Origin: UBA11872 sp965198285
Lineage (GTDB): Bacteria; Chloroflexota; UBA11872
Direction: 5' to 3'
Assembly (NCBI GenBank): GCA_965198285.1
Contig: OZ240251.1
Location: 2,790,001-2,854,000, forward strand
DNA: 64,000 nucleotides
A program made the translations under genes and the position numbers. How positions within the stretch are numbered: the first letter of the stretch is position 1; the number at the start of each line of letters is the position of its first letter. The notes beneath the pieces were generated by a model. It was not told the DNA's origin. It did no database searches and worked only from the letters and a program-made list of their open reading frames with translations. Shown here piece by piece: positions 25,513 through 33,716 of this stretch.

Positions 25513-26135
25513 GCCTGAACCGGCTCCGTCTTGCGACCGGTGCCCATGATGCCGTCGCGCGTAATCTTGCGCTGCAGCGCCATGACGCCGTCGATCAGCG
25601 CCTCGGGGCGGGGCGGGCAGCCGGCGATGTAGATGTCAACCGGAATTACACGGTCCACCCCTTGCAGGGTGCTGTAACTGCGGAACGGGCCGCCGCAAGT
25701 AGCGCAGGCGCCCATGGCGATGACCCATTTCGGGTCTGGCATCTGGTCGTACAGGCGCTTGACCACAGGCGCCATCTTGTTGGTGACGGTGCCCGAGACG
25801 ACCATCACGTCCGACTGCCGCGGCGAAGCCCGAAACACCGTGCCGAACCGGTCCAGATCGTAGTGGGGCGCCGCGCTGGCCATCATCTCGATGGCGCAGC
25901 AGGCCAGACCGAACCCCATGGCCCACAGCGAGTTGGACTGGCACCAGGTGAACAATTTGTCCACGGTGGTCGTGAGAACCTCGAGTCCACCAACGAGCTG
26001 CGTGGCCTGAACCAGCGGAATGGTGTTCTCGCCAAGCTCCACCTCGGTGCGTCCCCAGGGCTGGTGACCCAGCGGTATTTGGTCGATACCGAAGTCGTGC
26101 CGGTGTTCACCGCCCTGATCGCGGGCGTCCGCCAT
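25509..26135 (-). CDS. nuoB: NADH-quinone oxidoreductase subunit B
   Basis: The 208-residue PSST/NuoB subunit that carries cluster N2, the last iron-sulfur centre before quinone in complex I. The four ligands are visible: adjacent Cys in FGLACCAIEMM, Cys in GACATCGGPF and Cys in IAGCPPRPEAL. The N-terminal ~50 residues are longer than in E. coli-type NuoB. No nuoA, nuoC or nuoD is adjacent; it is followed instead by the PHP gene (4-nt overlap). It may serve complex I encoded elsewhere or a hydrogenase-like complex. Confidence 0.88.
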   Translation of the reverse strand: MADARDQGGEHRHDFGIDQIPLGHQPWGRTEVELGENTIPLVQATQLVGGLEVLTTTVDKLFTWCQSNSLWAMGFGLACCAIEMMASAAPHYDLDRFGTVFRASPRQSDVMVVSGTVTNKMAPVVKRLYDQMPDPKWVIAMGACATCGGPFRSYSTLQGVDRVIPVDIYIAGCPPRPEALIDGVMALQRKITRDGIMGTGRKTEPVQA

Positions 26136-26266
26136 GGCGAGCTACTCCTGGGTCCATCGCTTGGACCGCTCATTGTACCTACGCCAGCCACTCGGGCTGG
26201 GCGGGACCGTGGGCATGCGAAGATCGACACCGGTACTCGTGCCCGCCGCCCCGGCTGGAGCCTGCG

Positions 26267-28117
26267 ATCGTCAGCGACCCCATCGTCCGTTCGCGCTTTC
26301 TGCCCGAGGACCGCGAGATCACGGCTGCGGAGGGCGTCACGATCCTCGACGCCGCGCAGGCCAACGACGTCCCCGTGGAAACGGTCTGCTCAGGCAAGGG
26401 TTCCTGCGGAACCTGCCGGGTGCTGATTCGCGAGACCGACCCGCCCACGCCGAACGCGCATGACCGCCGCCGCCTGTCGGACCAGCAACTGGCCCACGGC
26501 TGGCGGCTGGCCTGCCAGCACCCACTCGTGGAGAGCGCCGTCTATACGCACCCGGTCGGGGTGCGGGCCGTGCAGGTGGTGGAGAGTTCGGGCCTGGGTC
26601 GGATTCGGCTGGACCCTGCCGTACAGAAGATTTATGTCAAGCCAACCGAGCCGACGCTCCACGACCAGAGCGCCGACTGGTCACGCATCCAGGACGAACT
26701 CGCGGCCGTCGCCGGCGACCTGGATCCCACGCTGGAGGCCCTACAACGGCTGGCCGCTATCGGCGAGGAGATCAGCCAGGGCATAACGGTCGTCATCGCC
26801 GGCAACCGCATCGTCTCCGTGGAGCCCGGCGACACGACCGAGCGCGGATTTGGCCTGGCGTTCGACATCGGGACGACCACGGTGGTTGGCGCGCTGATGA
26901 ACCTGGTAACCGGCGAGGAAGTCGCGGTGGCGTCCAACCTCAACGGGCAGCATCTCTACGGCGGCGACGTGATCACCCGCATGAGCGTCACGATGCGCGG
27001 CCCGGAATGGGTCCAGCGCCTGACGCAAGCGGTCCGTTCCACGATCAACGACATCATCGACCGGTGCCTCCAGGCCAGCGGTGTGGCGCGTCACGAGGTC
27101 TACGAACTCACATTCGTCGGCAACACGGTGATGGAGCACCTGCTGATGGGCGCGGACCCGTCGCGCATCTCGTACTCGCCGTTCGTCCCTACCATGGTGG
27201 ATCCGGTGACCGCCACGGCGGCCGAGTTGGGCCTGGAGGTCCTGCCATCCGCCGCCGTGTGGATTTCGCCCAACGTGGCGAGCTACGTGGGCGGCGACAT
27301 CGTGGGCATGATGCTCAGCGCCAACCTGGGACGACGACGCGGCAACGTGTTGGCGATCGACGTGGGCACGAACGGTGAGATCGTACTGCAGAAGGGACGG
27401 GAGTTGTTCGCCACCGCCGCTCCGGCCGGTCCGGCATTCGAGGGCGCCGAGATTTCGCAGGGGATGCGGGCCGCACCCGGCGCGATCGAACGCGTGCGCA
27501 TCCAAGACAGCGGGATCGACGTGGACGTGATTGGCGACGCCGAGCCGGTCGGCATCTGCGGGTCGGGGCTGGTGGACGCCGTGTCTGAACTGCTGCGAAC
27601 CGGCCTGGTGACGCCCAGCGGGCGCTTGTTGTGGCAAGAAGAGGCTGAGCAAGCCGTGCCGGCGCTGGCCGACCGGATCATCGCGGATCAGACCGGCGGT
27701 GCGATCGTGCTGACCGGATCGGCCGACGACCCTGAGTCGGCGATCAAGCTGCACGCGCAGGACATCCGCCAGTTACAACTCGCCAAGGGCAGCATCCGCT
27801 GCGGCGTCAGCGTGCTGATGCGCCACGCCGGGCTGACAGCCGAGGACCTGGACGAAGTGATTCTGGCCGGCGCGTTTGGAAGCTACATCGACCCGGCCGG
27901 CGCCATTGCGATTGGCCTGGTGCCGGACGTGGGGACGGAGGCCATCCGTGCGGTGGGCAATGCCGCGGGCCACGGGGCGCGCATGTGCCTCTTGTCGCTC
28001 ACGGCGCGCGTGCGGGCCATGGACCTGCCGGCACGAGTGTCGTACGTGGAACTTTCCGCGGTACCCAACTTTCAGGACGAATTCGCGGTCGCGATGGGGT
28101 TTCCAGCGGCGCCATGA
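26267..28117 (+). CDS. Ferredoxin/ASKHA-domain corrinoid-enzyme reductive activator (RACE/RamA-like, DUF4445)
   Basis: About 616 residues. The N-terminal plant-type [2Fe-2S] domain has CSGKGSCGTC and a fourth Cys in RLACQH. A linker follows, then an ASKHA ATPase-like domain with LAFDIGTTTVVG, FVGNTVMEHLL, LAIDVGTNGEI, GICGSGLVDAV and ILAGAFGSYIDP. Such proteins use ATP to reduce Co(II) to Co(I) in corrinoid methyltransferases. No ATG, GTG or TTG lies in frame before the ferredoxin domain; ATC 26267 has GGAG at 6-nt spacing, and CTG 26255 is the alternative. A partner URO-D/MtaA-type protein is at 8.4 kb. Confidence 0.78.
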   Translation: MVSDPIVRSRFLPEDREITAAEGVTILDAAQANDVPVETVCSGKGSCGTCRVLIRETDPPTPNAHDRRRLSDQQLAHGWRLACQHPLVESAVYTHPVGVRAVQVVESSGLGRIRLDPAVQKIYVKPTEPTLHDQSADWSRIQDELAAVAGDLDPTLEALQRLAAIGEEISQGITVVIAGNRIVSVEPGDTTERGFGLAFDIGTTTVVGALMNLVTGEEVAVASNLNGQHLYGGDVITRMSVTMRGPEWVQRLTQAVRSTINDIIDRCLQASGVARHEVYELTFVGNTVMEHLLMGADPSRISYSPFVPTMVDPVTATAAELGLEVLPSAAVWISPNVASYVGGDIVGMMLSANLGRRRGNVLAIDVGTNGEIVLQKGRELFATAAPAGPAFEGAEISQGMRAAPGAIERVRIQDSGIDVDVIGDAEPVGICGSGLVDAVSELLRTGLVTPSGRLLWQEEAEQAVPALADRIIADQTGGAIVLTGSADDPESAIKLHAQDIRQLQLAKGSIRCGVSVLMRHAGLTAEDLDEVILAGAFGSYIDPAGAIAIGLVPDVGTEAIRAVGNAAGHGARMCLLSLTARVRAMDLPARVSYVELSAVPNFQDEFAVAMGFPAAP

Positions 28118-30042
28118 GCGCCACACGCGGCGCGCTCCCTGACCGGCGGTGGCGTGCTCTGGCGAGCCTGATGGTCGGCGCGGCACTGGCAGCGCTGGCG
28201 GCGGGCTGCGGCGAGCCTCCCGCCGAACCGTCCCCAGCTACCTCCACCGCGCGTACACCAGCTTCGGCCTCCGCATTTGTCACGCCGACCGCGCCGCCGG
28301 CGGCTGTCGTCACGCCAACCGCGACCTCGGTCGCGGAGACACCGCTTCCCGTCCCGCGGGTCGATCTGCGGGCCGGCGGCCGCATCGGCGGAGCCCGCCC
28401 GACGCCGACTCCGACGGCGAGTGCCGCAATCACGCCAGCGCCGGGGTTCGCGCCGATTCCGCTCACTCCCGCCGCATCGCCTACCAGCGTGTCGATTCAG
28501 GCCGACCTGGAGCGGGCCCTCCAGCTTCTGCAAAGCGGCGACCTCGAGGGCGCTCGCGAGGCCTTTCAGTCCGCGGCTGACGCCGCGCCGGACGATCCAC
28601 GCCCTCCGATGGGCATGGCGCTGACGGCTCAGTTTGGGGGCGACCTGGAAACGGCGCTGGCCGACGCGAGCCGTGCCGTGGAGCTGGCGCCCGACTTTCC
28701 GCCGGCGCTGCTGACACGCGCCGACATCCACATGGCTCGGCGCGACTCCGCCGCCGCGGCCGAGGACTACACGGCCGTGGTTCGGTTGGACCCGCTCCAT
28801 CCCGCGGCGCACTTTGGGCACGGGCAGGCCCTTGCCGCGCAAGGCGACCTGCAAGGAGCCGTCGCGGCCACTACGCGTGCGCTCGACATTGCGGGCGACA
28901 ACGTCGGCTATCTAATCGAGCGGGCGCGCCTCTACCAGGCATTGGATGACATCGAGGCCGCGCTGGCGGATCTGGAGCAAGCAAAGGCTGTCGCGCCTGA
29001 CGATCCACGCCCCGTGCTGTTCCTGGCGCTGACCTTGCAAGGGAACGGCGACCTGGAGCGCGCGCTGGTCGAGGCGACGCTGGCCGTCGACATCGCGCCC
29101 ACCTATCTCCCGGCGCTCGTCACACGCGCTGACATCCACCTGGCGCTGGGCAACGCGGCGGCGGCGGTCGAGGACTACGCCGCCGCGGTTCGATTGGAAC
29201 CGCTCAACGCATCCGTGCACGCCGGGCATGGGCAAGCGCTCGCCGCTCAGGGCGACCTGGATGGCGCCATCGAGGCTCTGACGCGCGCGCTGGACATTGC
29301 CGGTGACGACCCCGACTTCCTGGCCGATCGGGCGCGTCTACACCTGGAGCTAGGGAATGTGGAGGCCGGGCTCGCGGATCTGGAGCGCGCTGTCGCGGCC
29401 GCGCAGGACCGACCGGCCATCCGGCTGCTGTACGCCGACGTGCTGCGGTTTGCCGACCGACTGGACGACGCCCTGGCCGTGGTGAGCGCGCTGATCGAGG
29501 ATCAGCCCGAACTGCCTCTGGCCTACGAGGTTCGGGCAAGCATTCGGATCGCGCAGGACGATGAGGCCGGGGCGCTGGCCGACCTGGCGCGTGTGCTCGA
29601 AATCAATCCCAACGCCGTCGACGTCTACCGATTCCGGTCCAGCATCCACTTCCTGGCCGGCCGCGAAGACGCAGCGCTGGCCGATCTGGCCGCCGCCATC
29701 GCAATCGACCCGGACGATCCTGCAACCTACGCGGCGCGCGGTCTGCTACATCACCAGGCCGAGCGTTACGAGCCGGCGATCGCCGACTACGACCTCTCGC
29801 TGGAACTGCGGCCCGATAACGCCGTCACGCTCAACAACAGAGCCGATGTTCGGATGCTGCTGGGCGAGCTGGACCTGGCCTTGGTGGACATCGACGCCGC
29901 CGTGGCCGCCGACCCCGAACTGGGCATCGCCCACCACACCCGCGGCCAGATTCTGGACGAGCTGGGCCGCACGGAAGAAGCGCAGGCCGCCTACGCAGAA
30001 GCCGCGCGTTTGGGGTACGAGCCGCCGCCGGACGTTGGCTGA
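28114..30042 (+). CDS. TPR-repeat lipoprotein
   Basis: 642 residues. A lipoprotein signal peptide ends LAALAAGC, followed by a Pro/Ala/Thr-rich spacer to about residue 125, then roughly 13 tetratricopeptide repeats (for example LEGAREAFQSAADAAPDDP, LDGAIEALTRALDIAGDDP). A 136-residue block starting at the GACGATCCACGCCC at 28591 is repeated starting at 28999, an internal duplication of four TPRs. It probably acts as an extracytoplasmic scaffold. ATG 28114 overlaps the ASKHA gene stop as ATGA, although no functional link is known. Confidence 0.8.
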   Translation: MSATRGALPDRRWRALASLMVGAALAALAAGCGEPPAEPSPATSTARTPASASAFVTPTAPPAAVVTPTATSVAETPLPVPRVDLRAGGRIGGARPTPTPTASAAITPAPGFAPIPLTPAASPTSVSIQADLERALQLLQSGDLEGAREAFQSAADAAPDDPRPPMGMALTAQFGGDLETALADASRAVELAPDFPPALLTRADIHMARRDSAAAAEDYTAVVRLDPLHPAAHFGHGQALAAQGDLQGAVAATTRALDIAGDNVGYLIERARLYQALDDIEAALADLEQAKAVAPDDPRPVLFLALTLQGNGDLERALVEATLAVDIAPTYLPALVTRADIHLALGNAAAAVEDYAAAVRLEPLNASVHAGHGQALAAQGDLDGAIEALTRALDIAGDDPDFLADRARLHLELGNVEAGLADLERAVAAAQDRPAIRLLYADVLRFADRLDDALAVVSALIEDQPELPLAYEVRASIRIAQDDEAGALADLARVLEINPNAVDVYRFRSSIHFLAGREDAALADLAAAIAIDPDDPATYAARGLLHHQAERYEPAIADYDLSLELRPDNAVTLNNRADVRMLLGELDLALVDIDAAVAADPELGIAHHTRGQILDELGRTEEAQAAYAEAARLGYEPPPDVG

Positions 30043-30259
30043 TCCGGTTGACGCGCTCTCGATGTTCAACGGGCGACGGTTGCGGTCGACAGATTCCGAA
30101 ACACCGGCTGGGCATCCCGCGCGCGCGGTGCCCTTGCCTAGAGTTGCTGCGATGCTTGCGTGACGGCGCGCCGTGGATGCGCTGCTCCGCACTCAACCTG
30201 GCAAGGAAGCTTGCCGTTTGGTCGCCTCTCGCCGGCGTGCAAGTCCTGGAGGTCCGTCC

Positions 30260-30484
30260 ATGAAGGTCTATACCTACTCGGAGGCCAGGCAGCACCTCGC
30301 CGCGCTGTTGGACACCGCGCAGCGAGAAGGCGCGGTCATGATCCGCCGTAGAGGCGGCCAGTCCTTTGTCGTGCGGCCGGATGCTCAACAGAGGTCTCCG
30401 CTGGACGTTGAGGGAATCGACCTTGGCGTGACGACGGACGAGATCGTGGCCACGGTTCGGGAGGGTCGCGAACGCTACGGCTGA
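30260..30484 (+). CDS. Orphan Phd/YefM-type antitoxin
   Basis: 74 residues opening MKVYTYSEARQHLAALLDTAQREG, with the positively charged IRRRGGQSFVVRP strand that is standard for Phd/YefM DNA-binding antitoxins. ATG 30260 follows CTGGAGG at 7-nt spacing. The C-terminal toxin-binding half is present (ATVREGRERYG). No PIN, Doc or RelE gene follows; the next gene is moaE on the other strand. It is probably a solitary antitoxin or the remnant of a module. Confidence 0.72.
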   Translation: MKVYTYSEARQHLAALLDTAQREGAVMIRRRGGQSFVVRPDAQQRSPLDVEGIDLGVTTDEIVATVREGRERYG

Positions 30485-30573
30485 ACCGGCGCGTCCAGCC
30501 TTGACCGTTCGTTCATTTGGTTAGGGAGGATCGTGCCCCGCAAGCGGTCATACCCTGCACCGTTAGGTCCTGC

Positions 30574-31005
30574 TCAGTTCGACGGAGACTGAGAGGACAC
30601 CGGTTCGACCCAGACGGCGCCGTCCTGGAAGAACTCTTTCTTCCAGATCGGGACGCGGGTCTTGAGGGTGTCGATGATGTAACGACAGGCCTCGAAGGCT
30701 TCGGCACGGTGCGGAGCGCCGACGGCGATGGCGACGCTGGCCTCGCCGATCTGGAGCTCGCCGGTGCGGTGGGAGAGCGCCACGGCGTCCAGGCCCCAGC
30801 GGTCCATGGCTTCCTGGACGATTGCTCGCATCTGCAAGAGGGCCATTGCTTCGTACGCCTCGTAGCCCAGCTTGACCACAGGGCGGCCCTCCGCGTTGTC
30901 GCGCACAACGCCGAGGAACGTGCAGATGCCGCCGTTCGACGGTCGGGTGACGTGGGCGATCAGCCGCGCTACGTCGATGGGATCGGACGTGAGTTCGACA
31001 ATCAT
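30574..31005 (-). CDS. moaE: Molybdopterin synthase catalytic subunit
   Basis: 143 residues. The MoaE core is clear: GGICTFLGVVRDNAEG, LGYEAYEAMALLQM, ALSHRTGELQIGEASVAIAV, HRAEAFEACRYIIDTLKTRVPIWKKEFF with the catalytic Lys residues, and GAVWVEP. With MoaD thiocarboxylate it converts cyclic pyranopterin monophosphate to molybdopterin. Its start overlaps the moaD stop by 4 nt. moaB is divergent next door; moaA and moaC are not in the window. Confidence 0.93.
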   Translation of the reverse strand: MIVELTSDPIDVARLIAHVTRPSNGGICTFLGVVRDNAEGRPVVKLGYEAYEAMALLQMRAIVQEAMDRWGLDAVALSHRTGELQIGEASVAIAVGAPHRAEAFEACRYIIDTLKTRVPIWKKEFFQDGAVWVEPVSSQSPSN

Positions 31006-31301
31006 CCGCCGGAAACCGGAGGGATCAACGCCAGTTCGTCGCCGTCTGCCAGCGGCGTGTCGATTGGTACGAATGCTTCGTTGACGGCGAACGACACGTG
31101 TCCGGCGCGCGAGGCAAGCACCGGCACGTCCCGCGCCAAGTGGCTCACCGCGTCCGCGACCGTCGACCCGGCGGGCAGATCGATACTCCGCCGCCGCCCG
31201 CCCATCAGGTCGGCCAGCGAGGCGAAGAACAACACGCGCACATTAATCGCGGCGGGCACGACGGGCGGCGCCGCGAGCGATGGCAGTTTGGTTTCGGCCA
31301 T
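31002..31301 (-). CDS. moaD: Molybdopterin synthase sulfur carrier subunit
   Basis: A 99-residue ubiquitin-fold protein ending in PPVSGG, whose terminal Gly is thiocarboxylated and donates sulfur in molybdopterin synthase. The core VRVLFFASLADLMGGRR, VADAVSHLA, VAFNEAFV-type strand and DGDELALIPPVSGG are typical. An extra ~18-residue N-terminal segment (AETKLPSLAAPPVVPAA) precedes the domain, so a later start is possible. It is translationally coupled to moaE and divergent from moaB. Confidence 0.92.
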   Translation of the reverse strand: MAETKLPSLAAPPVVPAAINVRVLFFASLADLMGGRRRSIDLPAGSTVADAVSHLARDVPVLASRAGHVSFAVNEAFVPIDTPLADGDELALIPPVSGG

Positions 31302-31377
31302 TATTCGAGCCTACCAGTGGCGGCGAATCCGCTGGGTATGATTTCGAGTCCACACCCGTAACCGAGGCGCAACCCAC

Positions 31378-31914
31378 GTGAGTCACGATCATTCGCACGG
31401 CGCGTCCGCGTCGACCCGTGAGCACCGGCACGAGGCCGAGCAGATCGGCGCCGTGCGCTGCGCCGTGATCGTGATCAGCGACAGCCGCACCGAACGGACC
31501 GACCGTTCCGGGCGCACGGCGACGGCCCTGATCCAGGCGGGCGGCCACGAGGTCATCCACGAGGCCCTGATCCGCAACGAGGCCGATGACATTCGGGCGG
31601 CGGTTAGCGCCGCGATCGACGCCGGCAGCCGCTTCGTATTTTGCACGGGAGGCACGGGGCTGGGCGACCGCGACATCACCGTGGATACCGTGACGCCGAT
31701 GCTGGAGAAAGTGCTGGACGGCTACGGGGAGTGGTTCCGCAGGGCCAGCTGGGATCAGATCGGACCGGCCGCGATCATGTCGCGCGCGGTGGCCGGCAAG
31801 TACCGACGTGCCCTGGTGGTGTGCTCGCCGGGCTCGACGGCGGCGGTTGAGCTGGCGCTTCAAGATCTCCTGGTGCCGGAACTGCGGCACTTCATCCGCG
31901 AGGTCTCGCGCTAG
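31378..31914 (+). CDS. moaB: MoaB/Mog family molybdenum cofactor biosynthesis protein
   Basis: 178 residues. The N-terminal ~25 residues are His-rich (SHDHSHGAS), then the MoaB fold: CAVIVISDSRT, DRSGRTATALI, FCTGGTGLGDRDITVDTV and VCSPGSTAAVELALQDLLVPEL. Members adenylylate molybdopterin or bind it before molybdate insertion. GTG 31378 lies 76 nt from the divergent moaD; a TATGAT at 31337-31342 could be its -10 box. The His-rich tail may bind metal. The 3' end overlaps def by 4 nt, convergently. Confidence 0.9.
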   Translation: MSHDHSHGASASTREHRHEAEQIGAVRCAVIVISDSRTERTDRSGRTATALIQAGGHEVIHEALIRNEADDIRAAVSAAIDAGSRFVFCTGGTGLGDRDITVDTVTPMLEKVLDGYGEWFRRASWDQIGPAAIMSRAVAGKYRRALVVCSPGSTAAVELALQDLLVPELRHFIREVSR

Positions 31915-32462
31915 GCCGGAGCGTCCGCCTCCGGCTCGTCCTCGTCGGTGGGGGCAGGCACCCAGCTGAGACCATCCGGCGGAATCTGCTCCAGTTCGGC
32001 CAGGGAGTCGAGGTGGTCGATGAAGAGCACGCCGTTCAGATGGTCGATTTCGTGCTGCACGGCTTGCGCCAGCAAGCCCTCGGCGTCCAGCCGGGCCGGG
32101 CGGCCGTCGATTGCGGTGTATGCCACCGTGGCCGAGCGCGCCCGCTCCACCTCGGCGCGGTAGCCCGGCAGCGACAGGCAGCCTTCGGTCATGTGCTCTC
32201 GGGTGCCCAGGCGACGCACCTCGGGATTGACCAGCACATAGGGCACGCCGGCCTGCGGGTCCTTCTCGTTGGCAGGCAGCTCGACGACAACCAGCCGCAC
32301 CAGTTCCCCAACCTGGGGCGCGGCGAGACCGATGCCCTGATTAGCGTGCATCGTGGCGAAGAGATCGGCGACCAGCGCTTCGAGTTCGGGCGTGATCCCG
32401 GGCACCGGGTCCGCGACCTCACGCAACAGGGGGTCGGGAAGTTCAAGGATTCGGCGGAGCAC
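31911..32462 (-). CDS. def: Peptide deformylase
   Basis: 183 residues. It removes the N-formyl group from nascent proteins using Fe2+ or Zn2+. All three family motifs are intact: GIGLAAPQVG, EGCLSLPG with the metal Cys, and QHEIDHLNG with the two metal His and catalytic Glu. A C-terminal acidic tail (PTDEDEPEADAPA) extends beyond the catalytic domain. ATG 32462. fmt is not adjacent. Confidence 0.95.
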   Translation of the reverse strand: MLRRILELPDPLLREVADPVPGITPELEALVADLFATMHANQGIGLAAPQVGELVRLVVVELPANEKDPQAGVPYVLVNPEVRRLGTREHMTEGCLSLPGYRAEVERARSATVAYTAIDGRPARLDAEGLLAQAVQHEIDHLNGVLFIDHLDSLAELEQIPPDGLSWVPAPTDEDEPEADAPA

Positions 32463-32547
32463 AAAGCGATGCTAGCAGCGGCCCGAACGAGCACTCATCA
32501 GTCAGACTTGCGGGTGCTTGCACGATTCAACTATTCAGGACGACGCC

Positions 32548-33126
32548 ATGGGCACCGCTGACGAAGTCCGGGTTCCAAAGCTGCCAGCGGCCATCCGAAC
32601 GCGTCGGCTGACGCTGCGGCGGGTGCGGCTGTCGGACGCGGACGATTTCTTCAGTTTCGCGACCGAGGACATCTGGATGCGCCTGCTGCCGGAGGCCCGG
32701 CCTCCGTACGAGCTTCGCGACGCCGAGCGCTGGGTTGCCAGGCGTCGGCTGGCGGACTGGGGGACCGAGCCGACGTGGGCGATCGAGATCAACGGCCGAA
32801 TGTCGGGTTGGGTTGGGCTGAACATCGAGACGGAACACGCACAGGCCGAACTGAGCTATGCACTCAATCCCCTTCTTCGGGAGCAGGGCCGAGCGACCGA
32901 GGCTGTGCGCGCCGTGGTAGATCGGGTGTTCCTGGACACGCAGCTTGGCAAAGTCTGGGCGCGCGTGGATACGCCCAACATCGCATCCATACGGGTACTG
33001 GAAAAGCTGGGCATGCAACGCGAGGCGGTGATGCGCCAGTGCCACGTGCGCCAGGGCGAGTTGATCGATTTGGCGGTCTATGTGGTGCTGCGGCCCGAGT
33101 GGACGCCGCGGTCGCTTGACGCATGA
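32548..33126 (+). CDS. GNAT-family N-acetyltransferase (RimJ/RimL type)
   Basis: 192 residues. The N-terminal RTRRLTLRRVRLSDADDFF strand-helix and the C-terminal IASIRVLEKLGMQREAVMRQ block are typical of the RimJ/RimL branch; acetyl-CoA binding is expected around LLREQGRATEAVRAV, a degenerate Q/RXXGXG/A. ATG 32548 has AGGA upstream at about 8 nt. It overlaps the following paralogue by 4 nt. The acceptor (ribosomal protein N-terminus or a small amine) is unknown. Confidence 0.8.
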   Translation: MGTADEVRVPKLPAAIRTRRLTLRRVRLSDADDFFSFATEDIWMRLLPEARPPYELRDAERWVARRRLADWGTEPTWAIEINGRMSGWVGLNIETEHAQAELSYALNPLLREQGRATEAVRAVVDRVFLDTQLGKVWARVDTPNIASIRVLEKLGMQREAVMRQCHVRQGELIDLAVYVVLRPEWTPRSLDA

Positions 33127-33686
33127 GCGGCCCGTCGGCACTGCCGGAGCGAATCCAGACGGATCGGCTTGTGTTACGCCGGTGGACCTTGACGGATGTC
33201 GACGACGTACTGGCGTACGCGGCTGATCCGGAGTGGTCGCGGTTTCTGCCGGTACCCAAGCCGTATGAGCGGCGCCACGCCGAAGAGGCCGTGGCGCAGT
33301 GGGTGCTGGAGGACTGGGCGACCCACCCGATTTGGGCAATCGAAGTTGCCGGACGCGCCGCGGGTGGAATCAACCTGCGGATCAATCACCAGCACCGGAA
33401 CGCCGAGATGGGCTACGCCATTGCGCGGCGGTATTGGGGCCGCGGCTTCATGCCGGAGGCCGCGCGCGCAGTGATTGACGCGGCCTTTGCAACGCTGCCG
33501 GAGCTTGCTCGGGTACAGGCGGGGGCGAACAGCCGGAACACGGCCTCGATTCGGGTGATGGAAAAGCTGGGGATGACGCACGAAGGGACCATTCGGCACG
33601 CGCCGCGAGGCGTGAAGCTGGAATCCAACGAATCAGGCGTGATCTATGCGGTGCTGCGGGAGGAGTGGGATCCGATCACCGGCTGA
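33123..33686 (+). CDS. GNAT-family N-acetyltransferase, tandem paralogue
   Basis: 187 residues, same architecture as its upstream neighbour: IQTDRLVLRRWTLTDVDDVL at the start, ARRYWGRGFMPEAARAV as the acetyl-CoA pyrophosphate loop (a better R-X2-G-X-G/A fit than the neighbour) and TASIRVMEKLGMTHEGTIR near the C-terminus. ATGA overlap at 33123 couples the two. The pair looks like a tandem duplication that has since diverged, perhaps acting on different acceptors. Confidence 0.82.
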   Translation: MSGPSALPERIQTDRLVLRRWTLTDVDDVLAYAADPEWSRFLPVPKPYERRHAEEAVAQWVLEDWATHPIWAIEVAGRAAGGINLRINHQHRNAEMGYAIARRYWGRGFMPEAARAVIDAAFATLPELARVQAGANSRNTASIRVMEKLGMTHEGTIRHAPRGVKLESNESGVIYAVLREEWDPITG

Positions 33687-33716
33687 CGGATTGCCTCGAC
33701 CGGCGTCACGGGGGAT

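Noticed and set aside
30573..30593. Inverted repeat CTCAGT/ACTGAG at the end of moaE
   Set aside because: Only 6 bp, overlaps the moaE coding end and has no T tract, so not convincing as a terminator.
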